Assembly (NCBI RefSeq): GCF_002161355.1
Contig: NZ_NFHL01000002.1
Location: 530,179 to 594,178 of the forward strand
Source of the DNA: Lachnoclostridium sp. An76
Lineage (GTDB): Bacteria > Bacillota > Clostridia > Lachnospirales > Lachnospiraceae
Direction of reading: 5' to 3'
DNA length: 64,000 bases
A program made the position numbers and the translations under genes. The notes beneath the pieces were generated by a model. That model ran no database searches and had not been told where the DNA came from. It saw nothing but the letters and a program-made list of their open reading frames with translations. Of this stretch, positions 7,665-16,454 are shown piece by piece; within the stretch, counting starts at the first letter, position 1; every line of letters begins with the position of its first letter.

Positions 7665-9764
7665 TTAGAAAATATGGTAATTCACGACCAGTGCCGCGAA
7701 CACGATGGAAACCATGGACAGCAGCTTGATCAGGATGTTGATGGACGGTCCTGATGTATCCTTGAACGGATCTCCGACCGTATCGCCCACGACAGCCGCC
7801 TTATGGCAGTCACTGCCCTTTCCTCCGTGGGCGCCGCCCTCGATATACTTCTTCGCGTTATCCCACGCACCGCCTGCATTCGCCATGAAGATCGCCATCA
7901 GGAATCCTGTTGCAGTAGAGCCCGTGAGAAGTCCGATCACACCATTGTACCCGAGGATCAGGCCTGTCACGACTGGAGTAATGATCGCGAGCAGTGTCGG
8001 CAGGATCATTTCATGCAGGGATGCCTTCGTACAGATATCCACACAGGTCTCATAATCCGCCTCAGCTTTCCCTTCCATCAGGCCTCTGATCTCCCTGAAC
8101 TGCCGGCGCACTTCTACAACAATACTCTGCGCGGCGCGTCCGACAGAATCCATTGTCAGGGCAGCGAACACGAACGGCAGACATGCTCCGATAAAGATAC
8201 CAACCAGTACTGTCGGGTTCATAACACTCATATCAAGAACAATATCCGGTCCTCCGACTTCCTGGACTTTCTCAACATAAGAAGCGATCAGTGCAAGAGC
8301 TGTCAGCGCGGCTGAACCGATGGCAAATCCCTTTCCTGTAGCTGCCGTTGTATTTCCAAGAGAATCCAGGGCATCCGTACGCTTCCTCACCTCTGCGTCC
8401 AGACCGGCCATCTCCGCGATACCGCCCGCATTATCCGCGATCGGTCCGTACGCGTCTGTCGCCAGTGTGATACCGAGAGTAGACAGCATGCCGACTGCCG
8501 CCAGGGCAATCCCGTAGAGTCCTCTTGTTGACTCGATGAACCCGCCGGACAGGGCGTATGCCGCCATAACACAGATCGCGATGATAATGATCGGCACTGC
8601 CGTAGAGAGCATGCCAAGGCTCAGTCCGCCGATGATGATCGTCGCTGATCCCGTCTCGGATTTATTCGCAAGCTTCTGCGTCGGCTTGTACGTATCTGAC
8701 GTAAAATATTCCGTAAAGAATCCGATCAGCACACCTGCCAGCAGACCGCCCAGGATCGCAAAATAAAATCCGATGAAATCTTTGCCCAGGATAAACCATA
8801 CGAGCGGGAACGCGACCACTGCGATAATGATCGCACTTGTGTTTGTTCCCCTTCTCAGTGCTTTCAGCAGTGTACTCTGATCCGTGCTCTCGCCCGTCTT
8901 AACGAGCAGTGATCCGATAATGGATGCCAGCACTCCTACTGCCGCCAGGACCATGGGGATCACAACCGCATTCACACGGTCAACTGCCTCTATCTTATTA
9001 AAAGCAATGACGCCGAGTGCGCACGCAGACAGGATCGATCCAACATAAGATTCGTACAGATCCGCTCCCATTCCTGCCACATCTCCTACATTATCGCCCA
9101 CATTATCCGCGATAACGGCAGGATTCCTCGGGTCATCTTCCGGAATGCCAGCTTCAACCTTTCCTACCAGGTCAGCTCCAACATCCGCTGCTTTCGTATA
9201 AATACCGCCTCCCACACGGGCGAACAGCGCCATGGAAGACGCGCCCATTCCGAAAGTCAGCATCGTGCTCGTGATATCCTCGATCGGAAGCTTAAATACA
9301 AGCCTTAAAAGCAGGTACCAGATCGAGATATCCAGAAGCCCCAGGCCTACCACGGTAAATCCCATGACAGAGCCTGCGGAAAACGCCACATTCAGGCCCT
9401 TGTTCAGACTTTTCTGACATGCAGCCGCAGTCCTCGCATTTGCCCTTGTAGCGATCTGCATCCCCACAAATCCCGACAGGCCTGAAAAAAATCCGCCCGT
9501 CACAAAGGCAAATGGGACGAACCAGGTAAGAAGGTCCAGAGCCGCCATCACAAACAGGATTACAAACATCACGGCAAAAAAGCCGATCAGGATCTTATAC
9601 TGACGGCGCAGGTACGCCATCGCCCCCTTGTGGATGGATCCGGAAATCTTCTTCATGGTCTCGTTCCCCTCCGGGAAACGGAGTACCTTCTGCGCCCTGC
9701 TTGCCACAAACAAAAGCGCAATGATGGAGCCAAATAGTGTCAGTAGTGCCAATTGATTGTCCAT
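7665..9764 (-). CDS. hppA: membrane-bound K+-dependent cation-translocating pyrophosphatase
   Basis: A 699-residue polytopic membrane protein of the M-PPase family, which couples PPi hydrolysis to Na+ or H+ export. The three acidic substrate motifs are present: DVGADLVGK with the DNVGDNVGD loop, [13 protein letters not shown], and [15 protein letters not shown] near the C terminus. The [10 protein letters not shown] segment carries Ala at the position where K+-independent enzymes have Lys, so K+ dependence is expected; Na+ versus H+ specificity is not settled here. ATG at 9764 has GGAGGAG 8 bases upstream, in preference to a GTG three codons earlier. In anaerobic Firmicutes the enzyme helps save energy from biosynthetic PPi. 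Confidence 0.95.
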   Translation of the reverse strand: MDNQLALLTLFGSIIALLFVASRAQKVLRFPEGNETMKKISGSIHKGAMAYLRRQYKILIGFFAVMFVILFVMAALDLLTWFVPFAFVTGGFFSGLSGFVGMQIATRANARTAAACQKSLNKGLNVAFSAGSVMGFTVVGLGLLDISIWYLLLRLVFKLPIEDITSTMLTFGMGASSMALFARVGGGIYTKAADVGADLVGKVEAGIPEDDPRNPAVIADNVGDNVGDVAGMGADLYESYVGSILSACALGVIAFNKIEAVDRVNAVVIPMVLAAVGVLASIIGSLLVKTGESTDQSTLLKALRRGTNTSAIIIAVVAFPLVWFILGKDFIGFYFAILGGLLAGVLIGFFTEYFTSDTYKPTQKLANKSETGSATIIIGGLSLGMLSTAVPIIIIAICVMAAYALSGGFIESTRGLYGIALAAVGMLSTLGITLATDAYGPIADNAGGIAEMAGLDAEVRKRTDALDSLGNTTAATGKGFAIGSAALTALALIASYVEKVQEVGGPDIVLDMSVMNPTVLVGIFIGACLPFVFAALTMDSVGRAAQSIVVEVRRQFREIRGLMEGKAEADYETCVDICTKASLHEMILPTLLAIITPVVTGLILGYNGVIGLLTGSTATGFLMAIFMANAGGAWDNAKKYIEGGAHGGKGSDCHKAAVVGDTVGDPFKDTSGPSINILIKLLSMVSIVFAALVVNYHIF

Positions 9765-9901
9765 TCCAATCACTCCTCCATTCCTTTTGGACTAAAAATA
9801 TAAAATTTATCAGTACGGGGTTTATTATATCATTAATATGTATATTTTCATATAATTTTCCGATTATATTTTTGAAATTTGTGATATTTTTATACAGCTT
9901 A

Positions 9902-9945
9902 CCCAAAAGGGGTCAGACCCCTTTTAAAAGGAGCCTGACCCCTTG
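9902..9945. terminator. bidirectional terminator with repeated GGGGTCAG motif
   Basis: AAAAGGGGTC-AG-ACCCCTTTT forms a 10-bp perfect stem with T-runs on both strands. The downstream half carries a second diverged copy (GGAGCCTGACCCC). On the minus strand it lies after the glgB promoter region and before hppA, so it could equally attenuate hppA. Such GGGGTCAGACCCC palindromes look like a dispersed repeat. Confidence 0.5.
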
Positions 9946-9971
9946 TACAAATTAATTTGCACTTTTTACGG

Positions 9972-11897
9972 TCAACACTCAAACACCGCGACCCCATAAG
10001 CCGGAAGCGGATATGCAAACGAATACTTCTGTCCGTCGCACTCCTGTTTTACAGGTTTGTAGATCAGCGGCCTCTCCTCGCCTTTCCCGCCATATTTCTT
10101 GTCGTCACTGTTGAGGATCAGTTTCAGCTGTTTTCTCCTCGGCACGCCTACCCGGTAATCCGGGCGCTCCATCGGAGTGAAGTTGCACACAAAGAGCAGG
10201 TTCTTCTTCCCGTCTTTGGAATGTCTCATAAAGCTGTAAATGCTGCGGAAGCAGTCATCCGCATTGATCCACTGGAATCCCGACGGATCTGAATCCATCT
10301 CGTACATTGCCTTATTCTTTTTATAGAGATGGAGCAGGTCTCTGTACCAGTTCTGGATCGCCTGATGCTCCGGCTCTGCCAGCAGGAACCAGTCGAGCTC
10401 TCTCTCCTCGCTCCACTCTCTGAGCTGCGCGAATTCCTGCCCCATAAAGAGCAGTTTCTTGCCGGGGTGTCCTGTCATAAAAGCATATCCAACCTTCAGG
10501 TTCGCATATTTGTCAAATCCCAGTCCCGGCATTTTATTGAGCATGGAGCACTTCAGATGCACCACTTCGTCATGGGACAATACAAGGATATAGTTCTCGC
10601 TGTACGCATACGACATGGCAAATGTCATCATATTGTGGGCGTTCTTCCTGAAATACGGATCCAGCTTCATGTACTCTGTGAAGTCATGCATCCAGCCCAT
10701 ATTCCATTTCAGGCTGAATCCGAGCCCGCCGTCCTCCGGCGCCCCGGTCACCTTCGGCCATGCCGTAGACTCTTCCGCGATCATGACAGCGCCCTTATTC
10801 CTTCCCAGGACGACAGAATTCAGATGCTTAAAAAACTCGATCGCCTCGAGATTTTCATTGCCGCCGTACTTATTTGCGACCCACTGCCCATCCTGCTTTC
10901 CGTAGTCCAGATAGAGCATTGATGCCACCGCATCCACCCGGAGCCCGTCCACGTGGAAATGCTCGATCCAGAACAGAGCATTGGCTATGAGGAAATTCTT
11001 CACCTCAGCCTTACCATAGTCAAAGATCTTTGTCCCCCAGTCCGGATGTTCGCCCTTCCGCGGGTCAGCATACTCAAATGTAGGCGTACCGTCGAAATCC
11101 GCCAGGCCGTGCGCGTCTCTCGGGAAATGCGCCGGTACCCAGTCAAGGATCACCCCGATATTATTCCGATGCAGATAATTGATCATATAAGCAAAATCTT
11201 CCGGCGTGCCGTACCTGGAAGTCGGCGCATAATAGCCGGTCACCTGGTATCCCCAGGAACCGTCAAACGGATACTCAGCCATCCCCATCAGCTCCACATG
11301 AGTATACCCCATATCTTTCACATACTTTGTGATAGCTTCCGCGAATTCCCTGTACGTGTAGAATCCTTCATCTTCTCTTCCCGGATGGCGCATCCATGAT
11401 CCCATATGGACCTCATAGATGGACATCGGATTTACTTTATGGTCCCATGTCTCACGCGCCTTCATCCACGCATCATCCGTCCATTTCAGATGAGAGATAT
11501 CTGTCACTCTCGATGCCGTTCCCGGTCTCAGCTCTGCATAGTTCGCAAACGGATCCGCCTTAAAGATCCTCTTCCCCTGCTCTGTCTCAATGCAGAACTT
11601 ATAGAGATCCCCCTCTTTTACTCCCGGGACAAAGAGAGTGTAAATCCCCAGAGGCTCCTGCCTCTCCATGTAATCCGCCTCAAAGTCCCAGTCATTGAAA
11701 TCACCGATCACTGCGACCCGGCGCGCATGGGGCGCCCAAACTGCAAAATAGACCCCTTCTTTCCCTTTGCAAGTCACTTTATGTGCACCCATTTTCTGAT
11801 AGATCTCATAGTGATTTCCCTGACCGAAAAGATACTGGTCAAGTTCACCGATCTCATAAGGCTGTAATTTTTTCTTTGTGCTTTTTCCCTTTTTCAT
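9972..11897 (-). CDS. glgB: 1,4-alpha-glucan branching enzyme
   Basis: A 641-residue GH13 family branching enzyme. An N-terminal CBM48 (about 20-115, with VYFAVWAPHARRVAVIGDFN) precedes the TIM barrel. Catalytic residues are visible in DGLRVDAVASM (nucleophile Asp), MIAEESTAWPKVT (acid/base Glu) and LSHDEVVH (third Asp). It transfers alpha-1,4 chains to alpha-1,6 branches in glycogen. The ATG at 11897 is used because GGTGAGGTGG sits just upstream; the frame stays open for 29 more codons but without a ribosome site. No other glycogen genes are adjacent, so it is probably monocistronic. Confidence 0.95.
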   Translation of the reverse strand: MKKGKSTKKKLQPYEIGELDQYLFGQGNHYEIYQKMGAHKVTCKGKEGVYFAVWAPHARRVAVIGDFNDWDFEADYMERQEPLGIYTLFVPGVKEGDLYKFCIETEQGKRIFKADPFANYAELRPGTASRVTDISHLKWTDDAWMKARETWDHKVNPMSIYEVHMGSWMRHPGREDEGFYTYREFAEAITKYVKDMGYTHVELMGMAEYPFDGSWGYQVTGYYAPTSRYGTPEDFAYMINYLHRNNIGVILDWVPAHFPRDAHGLADFDGTPTFEYADPRKGEHPDWGTKIFDYGKAEVKNFLIANALFWIEHFHVDGLRVDAVASMLYLDYGKQDGQWVANKYGGNENLEAIEFFKHLNSVVLGRNKGAVMIAEESTAWPKVTGAPEDGGLGFSLKWNMGWMHDFTEYMKLDPYFRKNAHNMMTFAMSYAYSENYILVLSHDEVVHLKCSMLNKMPGLGFDKYANLKVGYAFMTGHPGKKLLFMGQEFAQLREWSEERELDWFLLAEPEHQAIQNWYRDLLHLYKKNKAMYEMDSDPSGFQWINADDCFRSIYSFMRHSKDGKKNLLFVCNFTPMERPDYRVGVPRRKQLKLILNSDDKKYGGKGEERPLIYKPVKQECDGQKYSFAYPLPAYGVAVFEC

Positions 11898-11989
11898 GAA
11901 AGCCACCTCACCGCTCGATTTTTGTCTATCCATATTATACTTTATCACTACAAAAAAAGAAAGAGAAAAGCTTCTCATTAGCAAAAATA

Positions 11990-12055
11990 GACAAAAAAGA
12001 TAGACAGCATTTCGTCAGAATGTCTTACATCTTTTCTGACAAAACACTGTCTTTC
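11990..12055 (-). terminator. terminator after the acidic AAA-like gene
   Basis: Minus strand: AGACAG...CTGTCT outer stem and GTCAGAA...TTCTGAC inner stem, followed by ATCTTTTTTG. It starts about 15 bp beyond the stop of the 1090-residue gene. Confidence 0.6.
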
Positions 12056-12070
12056 TCTTTAGGTCCAAGA

Positions 12071-15000
12071 TCAGATATTAAAATCCTTCTCTGAAAGGAT
12101 GATCCTGTCCGCCTCATCCGTATTCTTTCCGAATACCCTCTTCATCAGTTTTTTCGCTGATGCCTTCTGGGAATGCTGGATCGCCTCGTCCATGATCTCC
12201 TTCACTTCCGCAACTGTTACCGCATGATCCTCCCTCTGCAGGGAATCGATCTTACTGTACAGCGCCAGGATACCCATCTCATCTATCCGGTATCCATTCT
12301 CCTGTGCATAAGTCTGCCCGAATGTCACCAGCTCATCATTAATGAAGATTGGGATCTCCAGACGGGATGTAAACTTCCTTCTGAACTCACGGTTCGAAGA
12401 CAGGAGCCTGTCAAGCGGCTTCCTCTGTTCCTCAAGGACGATCAGCAGTTCCCCTGTGTCTTTCTCCATCGCTTTATTAAGCCGGGCAACCGTCTTTTCA
12501 TTCATCTTTCCTGCTTTTTCGATGATCAACGCCCCTCCGTAAAGCTTGTCAAAGATATCGCTGATCTTCTTTTTATTCAGAGAATCGCCTGTAACGATAG
12601 CGACCTTGCCCTGTTTGATCTCCCGCTGCTTCTGGATCGCCTTGACCACATCCACGGCAAGCACAGTCTTTCCGTTTCCTTTATTTCCAATGATCAGGAG
12701 ATTCCCTGACTTTGACGTGCCATTCCGGTTCGTACAGTTTTTATCCTGTTCCAGCACATCTACCAGCTGCTCGCTCATGCCGCGCACCGGGACAAAATAG
12801 GAAAACAGTTTCTTCTGCTCTTCCGTAAGTCCCGCCCTGGTACCGATGCCGCTCTGCATCTCCAGGTCATAACGGCCATGCACGATGAATCCCGTATCAG
12901 ACATGGAAAGCGCGTCCGAGATCTCATCCAGCGGAAGCGGCGCGGTCTTTCCTGTTGCGATCATCTTTGCAGTCTCTTTCCTGCTCAGAGGCGTTGTAGC
13001 TGAGAGGATATCCATACCGTCATCATCATCGTCCGGGATTTCCCTGTCATCCTCCTGCTCCGCATGTGCCGGATCGACCCGGAACTCCTCATTGATATCC
13101 GGTATCTCGTCATCGGCTTCTTCCGCTTCGCCAGGGTACTCATCCTCTTCGTCGAATTCTTCGCCTTCGCCAAGATACTCATCTTCGTCATCGAATTCTT
13201 CGCCTTCGCCAAGGTACTCGTCTTCCTCGTCGAATTCTTCTCCCTCGCCAAAGTACTCGTCTTCTTCGTCGAATTCTTCGCCTTCGCCAAGATACTCGTC
13301 TTCCTCGTCGAATTCTTCTCCCTCGCCAAGGTACTCGTCTCCCTCATCGAACGCTTCTCCCTCATCAAAGAATTCCTCTTCCCGGAGTTCGTCCATGCCA
13401 GAATCGTCCTCTCCGTCAAAATCATCATCTATGCGGAGAGACTCTGCAACTTTCCCCATATTTTCATGCGGTTCTTCTTTTTTCCTCTCCAGTGTCCTCT
13501 TTGCCGGTTTCTCCGGTTTTTCTTCCTCTGGCGGGATCACGCCTTCGATCTCATCGATCAGCCGCTGGATATCCGGCGGCAGGATCGGCTCTGCTGTTTT
13601 CTTAGTCTCCATATCCCCTGTCACTTCCCCTTCTAAACTGTCAGTATCTGTATCAGCCACAGCCTGCTTTGCATGTGTCTGGATCTCAGGATCTTCTTCC
13701 ATTACTTCTTCCACATCCAGATCTTCTGCATCTTCTTCAGCGATCTCATCCGTCAGATCTTCCGCTTCCTCTCCGGCGATCTCATCCGTCAGATCTTCCG
13801 CTTCCTCTCCGGCGATCTCATCTGCCAGATCTTCCGCTTCCTCTCCAGCTGTTGCCTCTTCCAGCTCTACTGTATCTTCATCGAGTTCCCCGGCTTCCAG
13901 ATCCTTCTCCGGCGCTCCCTCCCAGCCGGAAAGGATATCTTCCAGACTCATCTGTCCTGTTATCTGGTCATCATCCTTTCTGGGATCCTCTGCGATTTCC
14001 GCATCCTCGTCTATAAGCTCCGAGTCCTCATCTATGATCTCTGCGTCCTCATCGATGATTTCTGCATCCTCATCGATGATCTCCGCATCCTCGTCTATGA
14101 TCTCTGCGTCCTCGTCTATGATCTCTGCGTCCTCATCTATGATCTCCGCATCTTCATCCTCAAACTCCGCCGCATCTTCCGGAAGAAGTTCTTCCGCATC
14201 TTCAAGTGTGATTTCTTCCGTCTCCTCTGCATCGATCTCATCCGGCAGGATCTCAGTCATCCCACTGGCCGCTGTGACAGCTTTTCTTTTCTTTTCTTCC
14301 GCGATCTGAGCAACGATCTCCATATCAGCCACAGACTCGATCTCTCCGATCTCTTCAGCCAGATCGTCCAGCACTGGTTCTTCTTCCTCTTCAGGCTGTG
14401 GTTCATTTCCCGGGTGAAGGAGCTTTTTCAGAGCCTCTCCAAGAGGCATTGTATCTCCGATCTTCTTTCTCTTCGGCTCCATCTCAACAATATTTTCGCT
14501 GCTGTCTCCATCTTCCCCGCGGGCAGGCTCTTCTTCAATCGCTTCTCCAGTCTCGGGAATACTTTCCTCTCCGATATCTCCGGCCTTCTCACTTCCTTCA
14601 GAATTGGGGATATCGCTCCCCTCATCAGGAGCCTCATCCTCACCTTTCGCCTCTGCATATGCCAGGATATCCGGCATCTCTTCCGTCTCTTCGGAAAGCT
14701 TCTCATACCGCCGGTCATACTTTTCCTGCTGGGAAGGAGTCAGCGGCTTGTACTGCATCTTCAGTTCCATCGCCTTATACACATACTGCCCTTCACTGAA
14801 CCAGAGGATAAGATCATCGCACTCCTCCAGGCACTCTGCCGTCATACCGGCCTCCTGGTACAGTTTCGCCAGCTCATACGCCCACTCTTCAATATACTCA
14901 GACTTCTTATACTCCTCAAGAGCCTCGATCTGCTGCTCGACAGGAGCTCTCTGCGCGCGGAGGATCTGGTATTTCAGTATATACTGATTCGGGTCTTTCG

Positions 15001-15343
15001 GCGCGATCTGAACAAAGTCGTCATAATAATCAATAGCTTCGTCCACATTCTCTGTCTTGACCGCCAGGGTACAGAGGCGGCTGATGATCTTCCTGCTCCC
15101 CTCCGCACGGCGGTAAGCAAGGTTCAGCACTTCATAAGCCTTCTGATACTCTTTGTTCTTTTCATAAATCTCACTGACATCTGCCAGCATTCCGGTATTG
15201 CGGACTCTCTTCCAGTCGATCTCATCCGCGATCTCCGCCGCCTGCCTGTATGCACCGTCCTCCATAAGTTCGAGCATCTCTTCGGTCTTTACTTTATAAT
15301 CATACTTATCCACCGCATTCACCTCGTCGAAAATATATTTCAT
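12071..15343 (-). CDS. large acidic repeat protein with N-terminal TPR-like and C-terminal CbbX/SpoVK-like AAA domain
   Basis: A 1090-residue soluble protein in three parts. Residues about 1-215 are helical with a TPR look (EKNKEYQKAYEVLNLAYRRA, then WAYELAKLYQEAGMTAECLE). Residues about 220-790 are extremely Glu/Asp-rich and contain three families of internal repeats. The C-terminal 270 residues resemble the CbbX/SpoVK AAA group: Walker A GNKGNGKT near 885-892, a GGALIIEKAGKM segment near 936-947 where GGxLFIDEA is expected, LLIVLEEQ for the sensor-1 strand, and SNREFRRKFTSRLEI for the arginine-bearing region. The Walker B Asp-Glu is replaced by Glu-Lys, so ATP may be bound but poorly hydrolysed. 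No TM segments. Monocistronic. Function unknown; a chaperone or scaffold is a guess. Confidence 0.75.
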   Translation of the reverse strand: MKYIFDEVNAVDKYDYKVKTEEMLELMEDGAYRQAAEIADEIDWKRVRNTGMLADVSEIYEKNKEYQKAYEVLNLAYRRAEGSRKIISRLCTLAVKTENVDEAIDYYDDFVQIAPKDPNQYILKYQILRAQRAPVEQQIEALEEYKKSEYIEEWAYELAKLYQEAGMTAECLEECDDLILWFSEGQYVYKAMELKMQYKPLTPSQQEKYDRRYEKLSEETEEMPDILAYAEAKGEDEAPDEGSDIPNSEGSEKAGDIGEESIPETGEAIEEEPARGEDGDSSENIVEMEPKRKKIGDTMPLGEALKKLLHPGNEPQPEEEEEPVLDDLAEEIGEIESVADMEIVAQIAEEKKRKAVTAASGMTEILPDEIDAEETEEITLEDAEELLPEDAAEFEDEDAEIIDEDAEIIDEDAEIIDEDAEIIDEDAEIIDEDAEIIDEDSELIDEDAEIAEDPRKDDDQITGQMSLEDILSGWEGAPEKDLEAGELDEDTVELEEATAGEEAEDLADEIAGEEAEDLTDEIAGEEAEDLTDEIAEEDAEDLDVEEVMEEDPEIQTHAKQAVADTDTDSLEGEVTGDMETKKTAEPILPPDIQRLIDEIEGVIPPEEEKPEKPAKRTLERKKEEPHENMGKVAESLRIDDDFDGEDDSGMDELREEEFFDEGEAFDEGDEYLGEGEEFDEEDEYLGEGEEFDEEDEYFGEGEEFDEEDEYLGEGEEFDDEDEYLGEGEEFDEEDEYPGEAEEADDEIPDINEEFRVDPAHAEQEDDREIPDDDDDGMDILSATTPLSRKETAKMIATGKTAPLPLDEISDALSMSDTGFIVHGRYDLEMQSGIGTRAGLTEEQKKLFSYFVPVRGMSEQLVDVLEQDKNCTNRNGTSKSGNLLIIGNKGNGKTVLAVDVVKAIQKQREIKQGKVAIVTGDSLNKKKISDIFDKLYGGALIIEKAGKMNEKTVARLNKAMEKDTGELLIVLEEQRKPLDRLLSSNREFRRKFTSRLEIPIFINDELVTFGQTYAQENGYRIDEMGILALYSKIDSLQREDHAVTVAEVKEIMDEAIQHSQKASAKKLMKRVFGKNTDEADRIILSEKDFNI
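13110..13370 (-). repeat. 39-bp coding repeats (13-residue GEGEEFDEEDEYL unit)
   Basis: About six head-to-tail copies of a 13-codon unit inside the acidic gene, differing mainly at synonymous or single-residue positions. The length being a multiple of three keeps the frame when copies are gained or lost. Confidence 0.85.
13735..13850 (-). repeat. 36-bp coding repeats (12-residue AGEEAEDLTDEI unit)
   Basis: Three near-identical copies in the acidic gene, upstream in protein order of the 13-residue repeats. Confidence 0.8.
13995..14160 (-). repeat. 21-bp coding repeats (7-residue IIDEDAE unit)
   Basis: Seven to eight copies of a 7-codon unit in the acidic gene; the last copies diverge (SELIDEDAEIAED). 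Confidence 0.85.
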
Positions 15344-15426
15344 CGGTCAGCCATCATCTTCCTGCCCTTCCGGTCACAGGCCGATATTCTTTCAATAGTT
15401 TATCATAAGCATCCCCCAATGTCAAA

Positions 15427-15463
15427 AAAATGCATCCTCAATTGACATTGACGATGCATTTTA
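15427..15463. terminator. hairpin with T-rich flanks
   Basis: AAAATGCATC...GATGCATTTT with runs of T on the far side of both strands. It stands upstream of the acidic gene, so it could end a transcript crossing the 15.5-16.4 kb gap. Confidence 0.45.
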
Positions 15464-15949
15464 ATTTTTATTTAATTTTTTCATTTTCTTTTCTATTTTA
15501 AATCGGAGGCATTGAGTAGATTTCGTTCCTGTGAGACCTCTGCCATCTGTTATTTGATCTTCGGTCGATTTATTAAGACCTGCTTACTAAATCCGCCCTC
15601 CTTCAATAACAATCTGAGGTTCATAACAGCATCCCTTCTGCTTATCGCTTCCGCTTACGCCCCGGGTATCAATTTATATTTATAAAGTCTTCTGAGTTAT
15701 TCTTCCTATAACCTCCTGCGGTGCAGTACCGTTTACCGATATTCCATCCGCCTGCCGGGTTATTACTTCTATAACTGTAATCCTTTATCATATAAATGAT
15801 ATTCTACTCAATGTTTCTTTACACATCTTTCGAAATCCTGTTATATGTGGTATCTATATTCAATACGTCTGCAAATGCCAAATCTTGGTAGATTTTCATC
15901 CGGATTTACGAACTCTCCGATCTGTTTTTCCATTCTGACTTTTTCCGGA

Positions 15950-16048
15950 TTATTGATCTTCTCTCCAGCAAAGGTCTCTTACATCACAGGAACTTACATT
16001 TGCCGTACCACTGACATATTGATGATCAACTGAAACTATACTGTCCAT
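15950..16048 (-). CDS. possible 32-residue peptide, first part of a decayed frame
   Basis: Within the gap 15344-16454 the only good translation signal is AGGAGGT seven bases before the ATG at 16048. The frame gives 32 residues (starts MDSIVSVDHQYVSG) and stops at 15950. In the next frame the same strand continues open as ETFAGEKINNPEKV...RRIEYRYHI to about 15845, so a single-base frameshift could have broken a longer gene of about 65 residues. I do not recognise either part. The rest of the gap (15480-15840 and 16050-16454) shows short open stretches but no supported gene; it is AT-rich and presumably includes the promoter of the YfhO gene. Confidence 0.3.
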   Translation of the reverse strand: MDSIVSVDHQYVSGTANVSSCDVRDLCWREDQ

Positions 16049-16454
16049 GGGACTTACCTCCTGCTGCTTTTATTTTTAACCTAATCGAACATCTGACTGA
16101 GATTTCAATCAATGTTCTCTTAGATAAATATCCTTTTGAGATTTTATTTTCTGTATCTCTTTTGGATGGTTTTATAATATCACTCGAGTTCATATTTGTC
16201 AACGCATTTTTCAATTTTATTTCAAATAAATTTATTACTTTTTATAATTACATGAATTTTCTGATAACTCAACCGCTTTATTGTAGAGCTCACATGGGAA
16301 AAACACTATATTTATGGAAGTATTTTTATATTGCCTGACTATTCTGACATAATCACACGCACATCGGTATCTCTTAAGAAATCTTTAGATTCTCTTCGGG
16401 TATTTTTTAAGGAATCTGCACTATCCTAATATCCGTCGAAAGGAGCAGATTTTC

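Noticed and set aside
13110..14160. Regular repeats that could be mistaken for a CRISPR array
   Set aside because: Units are contiguous, coding, multiples of three and have no unique spacers.
12885..15445. Two very long plus-strand frames (474 and 590 codons) opposite the acidic gene
   Set aside because: They are antisense shadows; the Asp/Glu-rich codons of the real gene give Ser- or Leu/Ile-rich complements without stops. No ribosome site and no domain.
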